Assembly (NCBI GenBank): GCA_900197615.1 | Contig: FZLR01000001.1 | Coordinates: forward strand, 1 to 64,000 | Reading direction: 5' to 3' | Source of the DNA: Rhodospirillaceae bacterium Spongia-Bin9 | GTDB taxonomy: Bacteria > Pseudomonadota > Alphaproteobacteria > Bin65 | Length of the DNA: 64,000 nt | Part shown: positions 35,555 through 44,781 of the stretch, in pieces | Layout of the letters: each line of letters starts with the position of its first letter | Numbering within the stretch: the first letter of the stretch is position 1 | The notes under the pieces: generated by a model | The model's database searches: none | What the model was told of the DNA's origin: nothing | Seen by the model: only the letters and a program-made list of their open reading frames with translations | Position numbers and translations under genes: made by a program

Positions 35555-37398
35555 GCGGCGCGTGCCTCTGCATCCGCCGCAGCCCGGTCGGCCAAGGTCT
35601 TCGGCACCGGGATCGGGGTGTCCAGCAATATCTGTGCGTAACCCTTGCCCTGGGAATCGTTGCGCAGGCTGGCGACGCCGCCGCCGCCCAGCACATCGTG
35701 GAGCAGGAAATTGATGGCGTTCGTCCCCGGCATCGGGAAGCGTTCCACCGGATTCGGGGCGCTGCCGTCGAGAAAATGGGCGAAAGTGTCGGCCACCGCC
35801 TCTTCGGTCAGCGCGCGCCAGATCCAGGGCAGATACTCCGCACGCCGGGCGATAATGCCGATATTGGCCTTGTCGCCCTTGTCGCCGCTGCGCCCCCAGG
35901 CAAGGTCTTCGAGACGGACCTCGACCGGATCGCCCGACGCTGCATCGGCGCCGGGATCGTCGGGCGGCGCAGGCCGGACCGGATCGCCGGGCGCTCCTTC
36001 GGTGACGGGTTCGACATAGGGCACGGGTACGCCGTCGACCTCGACGCCCAGGGCAACATCCGTCTTCGGCACAAGGAAGGAGAACAGGCGCACGACCGGC
36101 GATGGCCTCGGCCGGGTGCCGGAAAAGCCCGAAAGCGCCGCCGGGGTCGCCAGGCCGAGGCCCGAGGCCTCGCGCAACAGCAGGCCGACGCCGGCCGATT
36201 CCGGATGCCGGGCCGCCAGCTTGAGCACGACTTCCCGCGCCGCCGCCGACCCGGCCGGCGCGCCGTACTGGCTTTCCGCGCCGATCAATTCTACGCTTGT
36301 CTCGGTGAAATCGCTCAGGTTGCGCCCGCGCAGGGCGGCCCGCGCCCGGGTTATCGCGGCATCGGCGAAGACCCGCGCCTTGCCGGCGGCATTACGGCCG
36401 GTGAATGTGAAATAGCCGCCGGCGCGGAAGCCGTCGGCCCAGGTTGCGCTGACTTTGTAGTCGGCCGGGGCCGGCCGGCCGGACGCGCCGGTTACGCGCA
36501 CCCGATCTTTCCCCAGTTGTTCGATTTCCACACCGGAAAAGTCGCAGCAGACGTCGGGCAGCAGATAGGCCTGGGGATCGCCGATCTCGTAGACCATTTG
36601 CTCGGCGACCGTGCCGACCGTTACCGCGCCGCCCGTATCCTTCGGCTTGCGCAGGGTGAAGCTGCCGTCGGCTTCGATATCGCCGATCGGATAGCCGATA
36701 TTGTGGATGGTGCCGGCGATGTCTTCCCAGTCGGTATGGTTGCCGCCGGTCGCCTGGGGCCCGCACTCCAGGATATGGCCGGCCAGACTACCCGCGGCGA
36801 GCCGGTCCCACTCGCCTGGCTGCCAGCCGAAAGCGTGGATGCAGGCGCCCAGCGTGACCGCACTGTCGACGCAGCGGCCGGTAATGACGATATCGGCGCC
36901 GGCATCGAGCGCCGCGGCGATGGGAAAGGCGCCGATATAGGCGTTGATGCTGGCGAGCTTTTCCGCGGGAGGAAACGGCTCGCCGCTGAACATTTCGACC
37001 GGCGCGGCTTCTGCGAACTTCTCCCGGTCCGCCATCAGGTCGTCGCCGCGCACCACGCCGACCTTGAGGTCGAACCCGGCCTCGGCGATGACAGCGCGGG
37101 CGGCTTCGGCGCAGGCGTCCGGATTCACGCCGCCGGCATTGCTGACGAGGCGCACGCGCTGGGCCGCGATCTCGCGGATATTCGGCTTAAGGACCGCCGA
37201 GATGAAATCGGTCGCGTAGCCCATCGCCGGGTCCTTCGCGCGGGCGCGCGCCAGGATAGACATCGTGATCTCCGCCAGATAGTCGTAGACCAGAAAGTCG
37301 ACCGAGCGGTCGGCGAGCAGCTGCGGCGTCGCCATCGCCGATTCGCCCCAATAACCGCTCGCCCCGCCGATGCGGACGATGTCGGGTACGGATGTCAT
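35551..37398 (-). CDS. atuA: Acyclic terpene utilisation AtuA-family protein (DUF1446), 615 aa
   Basis: The N-terminal ~450 residues match the AtuA/DUF1446 family: VRIGGASGYWGES, NAGGVNPDACAEA, DAGADIVITGRCVDSAVTLG and GHILECGPQATGGNHTDW. The C-terminal ~110 residues (DLAWGRSGDKGDKANIGIIAR ... VERFPMPGTNAINFLLHDVLGGGG) form the second conserved AtuA domain, fused here as in many homologues. The biochemical role is not established; it is required for or associated with citronellol/geraniol degradation in pseudomonads. First gene of a minus-strand operon running to 30280; ATG 37398. Confidence 0.88.
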   Translation of the reverse strand: MTSVPDIVRIGGASGYWGESAMATPQLLADRSVDFLVYDYLAEITMSILARARAKDPAMGYATDFISAVLKPNIREIAAQRVRLVSNAGGVNPDACAEAARAVIAEAGFDLKVGVVRGDDLMADREKFAEAAPVEMFSGEPFPPAEKLASINAYIGAFPIAAALDAGADIVITGRCVDSAVTLGACIHAFGWQPGEWDRLAAGSLAGHILECGPQATGGNHTDWEDIAGTIHNIGYPIGDIEADGSFTLRKPKDTGGAVTVGTVAEQMVYEIGDPQAYLLPDVCCDFSGVEIEQLGKDRVRVTGASGRPAPADYKVSATWADGFRAGGYFTFTGRNAAGKARVFADAAITRARAALRGRNLSDFTETSVELIGAESQYGAPAGSAAAREVVLKLAARHPESAGVGLLLREASGLGLATPAALSGFSGTRPRPSPVVRLFSFLVPKTDVALGVEVDGVPVPYVEPVTEGAPGDPVRPAPPDDPGADAASGDPVEVRLEDLAWGRSGDKGDKANIGIIARRAEYLPWIWRALTEEAVADTFAHFLDGSAPNPVERFPMPGTNAINFLLHDVLGGGGVASLRNDSQGKGYAQILLDTPIPVPKTLADRAAADAEARAA

Positions 37399-37591
37399 CC
37401 TTCTACAATCCCCCGAAGACCGCTGCGCCGGCAAAATCCCCGAAGCGGATGATTTTGAAAAGATATAATTCCGCGACATCCGCGCGGGCGACTACCTGGC
37501 CCGGTTCGCCGTCGCCCCCACCGACCTGTCTCCCTCGTCTGCAATCCGTGCTATTTTCCGGCACGGGAAGGACGGTGCGGAAAGAGGCGCG

Positions 37592-39031
37592 ATGACAGAA
37601 ACGGTCCCGATTCCGATCTGGCTGCTGCTCATAATCGGGGCGCTTGCGGTGCTGGCGGCGCTCGACGATGTCCTGCTGCCCACCGCGCGCTGGTACCTGC
37701 GACGGCGCGTCAACAAGGTGATCGACGAGGTCAACGACCGGCTGAGGCTGGAACTGCCATCCTTCCAGATCACCAAGCGCCGGGTGCTGATCGACCGACT
37801 GATCTACGACCCCGAGGTCATGAAAACCGTCGGCGAGGTCGCCGTCGAACGCGGCGTATCGCGGGACAGCCTGATGGCCGACATTGCCTCGATCGCCCGG
37901 GAAATGGTGCCGGCTTTCAACGCCTATTTCTATTTCAAGCTGGGCTACCGGGTCGCGCGCTGGCTGCTGCGCACCTTCTACCGGGTCCGCCTCGGCTACG
38001 CCCACGAGCTGACGCTCGCCGAGATTCCGCCGGATACCGCCGTCGTCTTCTTTATCAACCATCGCAGCAACGCCGACTACCTTCTCGTCACCTATCTCGC
38101 CTCGGGCAGCGTGGCGCTGTCCTACGGCGCCGGCGAATGGGCGCGCGTCTGGCCCTTTCGCAGCCTGCTGCGCCTGGCAGGCGCCTATATCCTGCGCCGC
38201 AAGACGGACGATCCGCTCTACCGCAAGGTGCTCGAACGTTATGTCCAGATGGCAACGGAGGCCTGCGTGCCTCACGCCATCTTCGCCGAGGGCAAACTCT
38301 CGCGCGACGGCGCGATCAATACCCCGAAGCTCGGCATGCTCAGCTATATCACCAAGACCTTCGACCCGGCCGGGCCGTACGACATTCTGTTCATTCCCGT
38401 CGCCACCAATTTCGACCGGGTGGCCGAGGAACGCACCCTCGTCGCCAATCCCGATACCGATTTCCGCGGCCGGGGCGGCCGGTTCCTGGCGGGCGGTACG
38501 GCCAAGTTCCTGTTCCGGCTGGCCTGGCGCAGAATACAGGGCCGGTCGGCCGGATTCGGCGCCGCCTGCGCCAGTTTCGGCGAACCGCTGTCGCTGAGGG
38601 CCTGGTCGAACGAACGCGGCATCGACCTTTCCCGGCTGGACCGGGAGGGCTTCTTCCCGGCGGTCGAGGAACTCGGCGCAGAACTCACCGACCGGATCAC
38701 CGATGTCGTGCCGGTCCTCGCCGTGCCTCTGGTCTCGCTGATCCTTTCCGAGGCGGATGGGCCATTGGAAACGGAGGAAATAAAAAGTCGCGCAATGCGC
38801 TGGCTCCATGAAGTTCGCACGCTTGGCGCCCATATCGGTCTCAAGCAAGGCAGCGAGGCTGCCGAAATCGACGAGGCGGTGCAGCGGATGCGCAGGCGCA
38901 GATTGATCGCGAAGCAGGGCGACAGCGGGCTGGCCCCGGTCGCGGCCGAACGCGCGCTGCTGACCTACTATGCCGCCTCCATCGTTCAGTTGCGCGCGCA
39001 TCTCCAGCAGAAGCCGTCAGGTCCTGAGTAG
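37592..39031 (+). CDS. PlsB-like glycerol-3-phosphate/lysophosphatidate acyltransferase-family protein, 479 aa
   Basis: One N-terminal membrane segment (about residues 8-24), then an acyltransferase domain with the four motifs: NHRSNAD (His157-x4-Asp162), GAYILRRK, AEGKLSRDG (about 232-240) and LFIPVATNFDRV. This pattern fits PlsB/DHAPAT-type enzymes that acylate glycerol-phosphate-like acceptors at the inner membrane. The extra 80-residue C-terminal helical region is similar to PlsB tails. A perfect TATAAT lies at 37464-37469 on this strand but without a good -35. It is followed after 34 bp by an alpha/beta hydrolase gene, suggesting a lipid-linked pair. Substrate unproven. Confidence 0.82.
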   Translation: MTETVPIPIWLLLIIGALAVLAALDDVLLPTARWYLRRRVNKVIDEVNDRLRLELPSFQITKRRVLIDRLIYDPEVMKTVGEVAVERGVSRDSLMADIASIAREMVPAFNAYFYFKLGYRVARWLLRTFYRVRLGYAHELTLAEIPPDTAVVFFINHRSNADYLLVTYLASGSVALSYGAGEWARVWPFRSLLRLAGAYILRRKTDDPLYRKVLERYVQMATEACVPHAIFAEGKLSRDGAINTPKLGMLSYITKTFDPAGPYDILFIPVATNFDRVAEERTLVANPDTDFRGRGGRFLAGGTAKFLFRLAWRRIQGRSAGFGAACASFGEPLSLRAWSNERGIDLSRLDREGFFPAVEELGAELTDRITDVVPVLAVPLVSLILSEADGPLETEEIKSRAMRWLHEVRTLGAHIGLKQGSEAAEIDEAVQRMRRRRLIAKQGDSGLAPVAAERALLTYYAASIVQLRAHLQQKPSGPE

Positions 39032-39065
39032 CAACGCACCGCGGCGCCTGCCGGCGCCCGAGTTG

Positions 39066-40424
39066 ATGCGCGCCTGCCTGCGCTCGCCCGTCGGAACTCT
39101 GATCGGGCGGCCCTGGTTCGACCGCGCCGCCATGCATCTGTTGACCCGGTGGTTCTTTCCGCTGTCGCGGCTCTGGGCGGCGGCGCGCTCGGCCGAAGGA
39201 TCGCTCGAGCGGTTTCTGGCGGAAATGCCCGACGCGCCGGCGTTGCACAGCCGGCCCCTGCTCGAGAACCGGCTGCGCCGGTTCGAAAGCATCCGCGCCA
39301 GGGCCCACGACAGCGAACAGGCTTGGGAAGAGGCCTTCTTCGGCGACAGCGATGTTGCGCCGGACGGTCTTGCCGAGATCGAGCGGGCGCGGCTGTTCCG
39401 ACGCAACGGCTACAATGCGCAAAGGCGGCTGTTCGCACCCTGGCGGGCCGTCGGCAGCGCTGCGCCGATCCGCTGGACAATTCCGTCGCCGGACAAGGTC
39501 GCGGCGGATTTCGGGAGCCTGGTCGCCGATCCCGCACAAGCATTTTCCGTGCCCGATCCAATGCCGCCGATTGCAGAATCGCGGCGCTTTCCGGCCGCGC
39601 CGGGACGGCGGGATTTCTGGATCCGGTTCGCCTCCCCGTCCGCCCGAATGAACGATGAAGTCGTCGCCCGGATCTACGAGCCCGAGGGCATTGCCGACCC
39701 GCCGACCCTGATTTTCGGCCACGGCATCTGCGTCGAGTTCGATCACTGGCGCGGCCTGGTCGACGAGATCGAGGCTCTGGTCGCGATGGGCATCCGCGTC
39801 GTCCGGCCGGAGGCGCCGTGGCATGGCCGGCGGGTGCCCGACGGACGCTACGGCGGCGAGATGTTTATCGCCTCGGCGCCGCGCGGCGCGCTCGACCATT
39901 TCACCGCCGCGGCGCGCGAATGGGCCGTGCTGATGGACTGGTGCCGGCGGACGAGCGATGCGCCGGTCGCTATCGGCGGCAGCAGCCTGGGCGCCATGAC
40001 CTCCCAGGTGATCGTCGACAAGGCGCGCTTCTGGCCGGAACGGCTGCGGCCCGACGCCATGCTGCTCATCACCCATACCGGCCGGATCGCGGACGCCGCG
40101 GTGCACGGCTCGATGGCGCAGGCCTGGGGAATCGCCGAGCACACGATGGCGCGGGGCTGGAACAGCGAACTGATCGGGCGCTACATGCCCCTGCTCGACC
40201 CGGTCGGCGACCCCGTGATCCCGCCGGAGAATATTGTCACCGTGCTGGGGAGCCGGGACGACGTGACGCCCTTCGCGAGCGCGCGGCTGATGATCGAAGA
40301 ATGGCGCGTGCCACCGGAAAACCGCTTCATCTGGCGGCGCGGCCATTTCAGCGTGCCCGTCGCCATGCTGCGCAACCGCACCCCGTTGCAGCGGTTCAAG
40401 GCGGTGCTGGACGGGATCGGATAG
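39066..40424 (+). CDS. Alpha/beta-hydrolase, ABHD18-like, 452 aa
   Basis: The C-terminal two thirds form an alpha/beta hydrolase: LIFGHGICVEFDHW (oxyanion region), GGSSLGAMTSQVI (nucleophile Ser), LGSRDDVTPF (acid) and RRGHFSVPV (His). The long N-terminal part (PLSRLWAAARSAEGS, HSRPLLENRLRRFE) resembles ABHD18/DUF2048 proteins, which I recall as poorly characterised lipid-related hydrolases. Coupled to the PlsB-like gene 34 bp upstream. The ATG at 39066 is the first ATG after the upstream stop; no strong Shine-Dalgarno is seen, so the start is approximate. Confidence 0.78.
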   Translation: MRACLRSPVGTLIGRPWFDRAAMHLLTRWFFPLSRLWAAARSAEGSLERFLAEMPDAPALHSRPLLENRLRRFESIRARAHDSEQAWEEAFFGDSDVAPDGLAEIERARLFRRNGYNAQRRLFAPWRAVGSAAPIRWTIPSPDKVAADFGSLVADPAQAFSVPDPMPPIAESRRFPAAPGRRDFWIRFASPSARMNDEVVARIYEPEGIADPPTLIFGHGICVEFDHWRGLVDEIEALVAMGIRVVRPEAPWHGRRVPDGRYGGEMFIASAPRGALDHFTAAAREWAVLMDWCRRTSDAPVAIGGSSLGAMTSQVIVDKARFWPERLRPDAMLLITHTGRIADAAVHGSMAQAWGIAEHTMARGWNSELIGRYMPLLDPVGDPVIPPENIVTVLGSRDDVTPFASARLMIEEWRVPPENRFIWRRGHFSVPVAMLRNRTPLQRFKAVLDGIG

Positions 40425-40512
40425 CCAGCCGCAAAGCGCATGGCGACGGTGCGCAGGCGGCGAAACCCGATCCGCATGGGACAGGATGCGCTTTCCCGCA
40501 CGGCCCGCGCGT

Positions 40513-40538
40513 GATATGGTTGATTAGTCAACGATATG
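40513..40538. promoter_or_regulatory. Inverted repeat GTTGA-TTAG-TCAAC flanked by GATATG repeats
   Basis: A 14-bp inverted repeat (40519-40532) is bracketed by two direct GATATG hexamers (40513-40518 and 40533-40538), 30 bp upstream of the TctC start and just before its AAGGAGG ribosome site. The symmetry suggests an operator controlling the transporter genes; no regulator gene is adjacent. Confidence 0.45.
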
Positions 40539-40567
40539 AGCGAGCAATCGAGAAGGAGGAAGTGAAA

Positions 40568-41530
40568 ATGACGTTCAAGCCTTTGCGCATAATTTCAGCC
40601 GCAGCGGCTGCGACCGCTGCCCTGGCAATCGCAGCCTCGCCCTCGGTCGCCGAGTGGAAACCGAGCGGCCCGATCAACCTGATGATCGCGTTCAGGGCCG
40701 GCGGCGGCGCGGACACCCAGGCGCGCCTCATGGCCGCCTCGCTCGAAAAGGGCAAGGGTTGGAAGATCATCCCGCAGAACGTCACCGGCAAGGGCGGCGC
40801 GGTGATGGCGCGCAAGCTCAAATCCCAGCCCAACGACGGGCTCACCATCGGCATCGCCGTCACGGAAACCTTCGGCTACAACATTCTGGCCTCGAAAAAG
40901 GCCGGCTATTCGGTAAGCGACTTCACCTACATTACAACCACGGCAGGCTCACAGATGGGCATCGTCGCAAAGACGAGCCGCGGCTGGAAGTCGATCCACG
41001 ATCTGGTCGAGGCCGCAAAGGGCGGCGCCAAGATCAAATTCGGCGCCATGAGCCCGAAGCTCGCGGATCTGGCCTACACCGTCGAACAGAAGTTCGGCAT
41101 CAAGCTCAATACCGTCATGTTCAAGGGCGGCCGTGGCGTCCTGAACGCGATCACCGCGGGCGATGTCGATGCCGGCTGGGTCGCGGGCATCCAGGGCAAG
41201 GGCGTCAGGTCGGGCGACCTCGTCAACCTGCTGTCGGGCGAGACCGGGCGGCTCAAAGTTTCGCCGGACGCGCCGACGCTGAACGAGTTGGGCATTCCCT
41301 ACGATGCCGGCGCCAAGTTCGTGATCGTCGCGCCGAAGGGGATCCCGGCCGACGCGCGCAAGGGGCTTGCCGACGCCATCGGCTCGATCCTGAAGGACAA
41401 GTCCACCAAAGCCGCGCAGTTCGTGACCCGCGCCTTCGGCGGTCCGCTCCTGATTTCCGGCGCCGCGCTCGACAAGCTGGTCGCCGACGGCATCGCCAGT
41501 TCCAAACAGCTGATGGAAGCGACCCAGTAG
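40568..41530 (+). CDS. Tripartite tricarboxylate transporter substrate-binding protein (TctC/Bug family), 320 aa
   Basis: Signal peptide (hydrophobic core residues 8-24, cleavage near VAE), then the Bug fold: PINLMIAFRAGGGADTQAR is the diagnostic first ligand loop, with AKGGAKIKFG and GDVDAGWVAG later. It binds a carboxylate ligand in the periplasm for the TctAB permease encoded directly downstream. The ATG at 40568 follows an excellent AAGGAGGAAG site. Ligand unknown; this family is very broad. Confidence 0.9.
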   Translation: MTFKPLRIISAAAAATAALAIAASPSVAEWKPSGPINLMIAFRAGGGADTQARLMAASLEKGKGWKIIPQNVTGKGGAVMARKLKSQPNDGLTIGIAVTETFGYNILASKKAGYSVSDFTYITTTAGSQMGIVAKTSRGWKSIHDLVEAAKGGAKIKFGAMSPKLADLAYTVEQKFGIKLNTVMFKGGRGVLNAITAGDVDAGWVAGIQGKGVRSGDLVNLLSGETGRLKVSPDAPTLNELGIPYDAGAKFVIVAPKGIPADARKGLADAIGSILKDKSTKAAQFVTRAFGGPLLISGAALDKLVADGIASSKQLMEATQ

Positions 41531-41578
41531 GGAATCCAATCGGGTCGCGGCCTGCGCGCTCCGATCCCCGGCACGGCA

Positions 41579-42148
41579 ATGCGTGCCAACCCCTGGTCGC
41601 TGGGCGTAGCGGCAGTCGTTGCCGCCTTCGCCCTGGCGACCCTTGCGTTCTGGATTCCCGCCGACATCGAGAGCGGCGTCGTCGAGACGTTCCGGCGGCG
41701 GACGACCATCGGCGACGCCCTCGCCCCGACCGTCGTCACTGTCTGCATGCTCGCGGTCGCGGGGCTTTTCGCTGCCACGGAGCTGCTGCGCCCGCGCCGG
41801 GAGAGCGCGCCGCCCGACAGGCAGAGCCTCATTTTCGTCGTCCGGGTCGCCGCTGCGATCGCGCTCGGCCTCGCGTTGATGGTCTACACCGGGCCGCTCA
41901 CGGTCGACGCGATTAACGCTGCCGGCGGCGAAATCGGCAGCTATCGCCAGCTGCGCGATACGTTTCCCTACAAGTATCTGGGTTACCTGATCGGCGGCAC
42001 GGTCATGGTCGGCGGTATCGTCGCCGTGGTGGAGCAGCGGTTGACCCGCAGCGCGGCCGCCGCAGCCGTGCTGGCAACGTTCATCCTCATGGCGATGTAC
42101 GACCTGCCCTTCGACGACATCCTTCTGCCGCCCAACGGCGACCAGTAG
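41579..42148 (+). CDS. Tripartite tricarboxylate transporter small permease (TctB-like), 189 aa
   Basis: Four to five hydrophobic segments separated by short charged loops, as in TctB small permease subunits, located between the binding protein and TctA genes. Its stop overlaps the TctA GTG by one base. Sequence conservation in TctB is low, so the call leans on position and topology. Confidence 0.82.
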   Translation: MRANPWSLGVAAVVAAFALATLAFWIPADIESGVVETFRRRTTIGDALAPTVVTVCMLAVAGLFAATELLRPRRESAPPDRQSLIFVVRVAAAIALGLALMVYTGPLTVDAINAAGGEIGSYRQLRDTFPYKYLGYLIGGTVMVGGIVAVVEQRLTRSAAAAAVLATFILMAMYDLPFDDILLPPNGDQ

Positions 42149-43728
42149 TGGGCATTCTCGACCATGTCTGGCTCGGCGTCGTTGCGGTGTTCACCGAGGC
42201 GCCGATCGCGAGCGTGTTCGGGCTGCCGATTTCGATCACCGTCGTCATGGTGGTCCTCGGCTTCCTCGGCGGAATCGTGGTCGGCGCGGCGCCCGGCCTC
42301 GGCGGGCCGTTCGCCATGGCGATCTCGCTACCGATCCTGATCACGATCTTCGGCTTCAACCCGGATGCCCTCCTCCCGGTTCTCGGCTTCATGATCGGGA
42401 TCATGAAGGGCGCGACGGTGGGCGGCGCGGTGCCGGCAATCCTGTTCAACACGCCGGGAACGCCGGATTCCCTGATGACCACGCTGGACGGCTTCCCGAT
42501 GACGAAAAAGGGCGAAGCCGGCAAGGCGCTCCGGGTCGCCCATTTTTCCTCGGCGTCGGGCGATACCTTTTCGGATCTGGTCCTGTTCACCTGCGCACCG
42601 TTCCTTGCGATCGCGGTCGAGGCCTATCTCGATTTCCCGGAAAAGGCGGCGCTGATCGTCCTGTCGCTGGCCTTCATCTCGGCGGTAGTCGGGGATTCGG
42701 TTTGGAAGGGCCTGCTCTCGGCGCTGTTCGGCATGTTCTTCGCCTATATCGGCACCGGAGAAGACAACCATCCCCGCCTTTCGTTCGGCAGCGACGCGCT
42801 GGCCAGCGGCCTGCCGCTGATCGGCGTCGTTCTCGGCGTGCTGATTCTCGGCGAGGTGTTCAAGGCCCTGGAGGACATGTGGCGCGAGAAGCGCGCGACC
42901 GACGCGATCGCCGCACCCCCCGAGAGCGGCGATAACCGGCTCCGACTTCGCGATATCCGGCGCATCGCGCCATTCGTCGGCCTGTCCGCCTTTATCGGCA
43001 CGATGATCGGCGCCCTGCCCGGCATCGGATCGACCCTGGCGGCGACGCTCGGCTATGCGACCGGCCGTAAGCTGCACAAGGGCGACGTGCCGTTCGGCGA
43101 AGGCACGCCCGAAGGAGTAGCAGCGACGGAAGCGGCCAACAGCGCGGTCTCGGGCGCCAACCTCATTCCCGTGCTGTCGCTCGGCATACCGGGCAACGTC
43201 GCTGCCGTGTTCATCATCCTGGCGACCGAGACGATCAGCGGCTTCAATCCCGGACCGGCGGTGTTCCGGCTGGTGCCGGACCAGATCAACAGCGAAATGG
43301 TCATCGCCTTCGGCCTGTTCACCGCGATGGTGTTCGCCAACCTTCTCAACTGGACGATCGGCGGCGTGTTCATGCGCTCGATGGGAGTTATGGTGCGAAT
43401 TCCGAAGCAGCGGCTTCTGCCGATCGTGCTGCTGCTGACGCTGACCGCGATCTACGTCCAGCGGCCGGAAATGCTGGCGATCTACATCGCGCTGTTCTTC
43501 GGCTTCGTCGGATACCTGATGCGGAAGCTCAACTTCTCCGTCCTGCCCTTCGTGATCGGTTTCATCCTCGCCAACAACCTCGAAGAAGCGGTGCGCCAGG
43601 CCTTTTCGGCGACCGGCTCCGATCCGTGGTTCCTGCTGTCGAGCCCGATTTCCATCGCCTTCATGCTACTCGCAGCGCTTGTCGTCGTGTTCTTCTCCCG
43701 GGGCAGCGGCAAGCCCTCCCGGCGCTGA
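42148..43728 (+). CDS. Tripartite tricarboxylate transporter large permease (TctA), 526 aa
   Basis: A TctA-family membrane protein of usual length with GFLGGIVVGAAPGLGGPFAMA, the FNTPGTPDSLMTTLDGFPM repeat and a matching second half (GALPGIGSTLAATLGYATGR; SLGIPGNVAAV). It forms the inner-membrane carrier of the system. GTG start at 42148 overlaps the TctB stop. The charged loop at about residues 255-270 separates the two homologous halves. Confidence 0.92.
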   Translation: MGILDHVWLGVVAVFTEAPIASVFGLPISITVVMVVLGFLGGIVVGAAPGLGGPFAMAISLPILITIFGFNPDALLPVLGFMIGIMKGATVGGAVPAILFNTPGTPDSLMTTLDGFPMTKKGEAGKALRVAHFSSASGDTFSDLVLFTCAPFLAIAVEAYLDFPEKAALIVLSLAFISAVVGDSVWKGLLSALFGMFFAYIGTGEDNHPRLSFGSDALASGLPLIGVVLGVLILGEVFKALEDMWREKRATDAIAAPPESGDNRLRLRDIRRIAPFVGLSAFIGTMIGALPGIGSTLAATLGYATGRKLHKGDVPFGEGTPEGVAATEAANSAVSGANLIPVLSLGIPGNVAAVFIILATETISGFNPGPAVFRLVPDQINSEMVIAFGLFTAMVFANLLNWTIGGVFMRSMGVMVRIPKQRLLPIVLLLTLTAIYVQRPEMLAIYIALFFGFVGYLMRKLNFSVLPFVIGFILANNLEEAVRQAFSATGSDPWFLLSSPISIAFMLLAALVVVFFSRGSGKPSRR

Positions 43729-43794
43729 GGCCCTGAACCGGGTGCCGGATGGCCCTTGGCGCCGCATTCTCGGCAACTCCATGCGGCCGGTGCC

Positions 43795-44781
43795 TCAGGG
43801 AACGAGAATGATCTTGGGGGCTGCGGCGCGCCCGGCCCGGATATCGGCAAAGGCCCGGGCGCCTTCGGCAAGCGGCCTGATTTCGGGCCAGTCGAGCGCG
43901 CCGAGTTGGCCGGCGAACATGGCCGACGCCGTGTCGCGGAAATCGGCGGCGTTGTAGGTGTAGGTGCCGATAAAGGTGATTTCCTGCAGCGTCATCCTGC
44001 GGATATCGAGCCCGCCGGCGGCCGAGCCGAGGCCGATATGCAGGATCGCGCCGCCCGGCCGGACAGCCGCCGACGCGAGCGCCCGGGTAGACTCGAAACC
44101 GGCGGCGTCGATGACCAGGTCGACGGCCTCCGGACTGCTCTCCGCCTCCGGATCGAAAACGCGGAATTCGCCGGCGCGGGATACGATGGTGCGGCGCGCC
44201 GGGTTGGTCTCGGCGATGTGGATTTCCGGTGCGCCCCGGGCGCCGAGGACGAGCGCCGCCCCGAGTCCGACCGCGCCGCCGCCGATCACGAGGCAGCGCA
44301 CTTCCCCGACCGGCCGGGCGAGCGCGTGCTGCGCCAGTCGCACGGCATGCCAGCCGCAAGCGAGGGGCTCCGTCAGCGCCGCCTTTTCCGTCGGCACGCC
44401 GTCCGGGATCGGGACCAGGTTGCCCGCCGGCATGGCGAGCATTTCGGCGAACGCGCCCTCGCGCGGCGGCATGGAGATGATCTGGCGCGATCCGCACAGA
44501 TTGTCCCGTCCGCTCCGGCAGTCCTCGCAGGCGCCGCAGGTGACGAGCGGATTGACGGTAACGCGCGCGCCGGCGCCCGGCCCCTCGACCACGGTGCCGG
44601 CAACCTCATGGCCGAGGATCAGCGGCGCGGGACGACGCTCGTCATGGCCGCCCCAGGCGTGCATGTCGGAGCCGCAGATGCCGACATGGGCGACCCGGAT
44701 GAGGGCGTCGCCGCCGAGCTCCGGCGCCGGCGCTTCGCGGTAATCGAGCGTCTCGGGGCCGGTATAGACGAGCGCTTTCAT
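43795..44781 (-). CDS. Zinc-dependent alcohol dehydrogenase (MDR) of the DHPS locus, 328 aa
   Basis: Medium-chain dehydrogenase: catalytic zinc ligands in GICGSDMH and GHEVAG, structural zinc Cys set CGACEDCRSGRDNLC, and nucleotide motif VIGGGAVGLG. Similar to L-idonate/sorbitol dehydrogenases. It overlaps the SDR gene by 4 nt and is the last gene of the TRAP-hpsN operon. In Cupriavidus a pair of extra dehydrogenases (HpsO, HpsP) interconverts DHPS enantiomers; this enzyme and the SDR are the likely counterparts, but I do not assign which is which. Confidence 0.85.
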   Translation of the reverse strand: MKALVYTGPETLDYREAPAPELGGDALIRVAHVGICGSDMHAWGGHDERRPAPLILGHEVAGTVVEGPGAGARVTVNPLVTCGACEDCRSGRDNLCGSRQIISMPPREGAFAEMLAMPAGNLVPIPDGVPTEKAALTEPLACGWHAVRLAQHALARPVGEVRCLVIGGGAVGLGAALVLGARGAPEIHIAETNPARRTIVSRAGEFRVFDPEAESSPEAVDLVIDAAGFESTRALASAAVRPGGAILHIGLGSAAGGLDIRRMTLQEITFIGTYTYNAADFRDTASAMFAGQLGALDWPEIRPLAEGARAFADIRAGRAAAPKIILVP

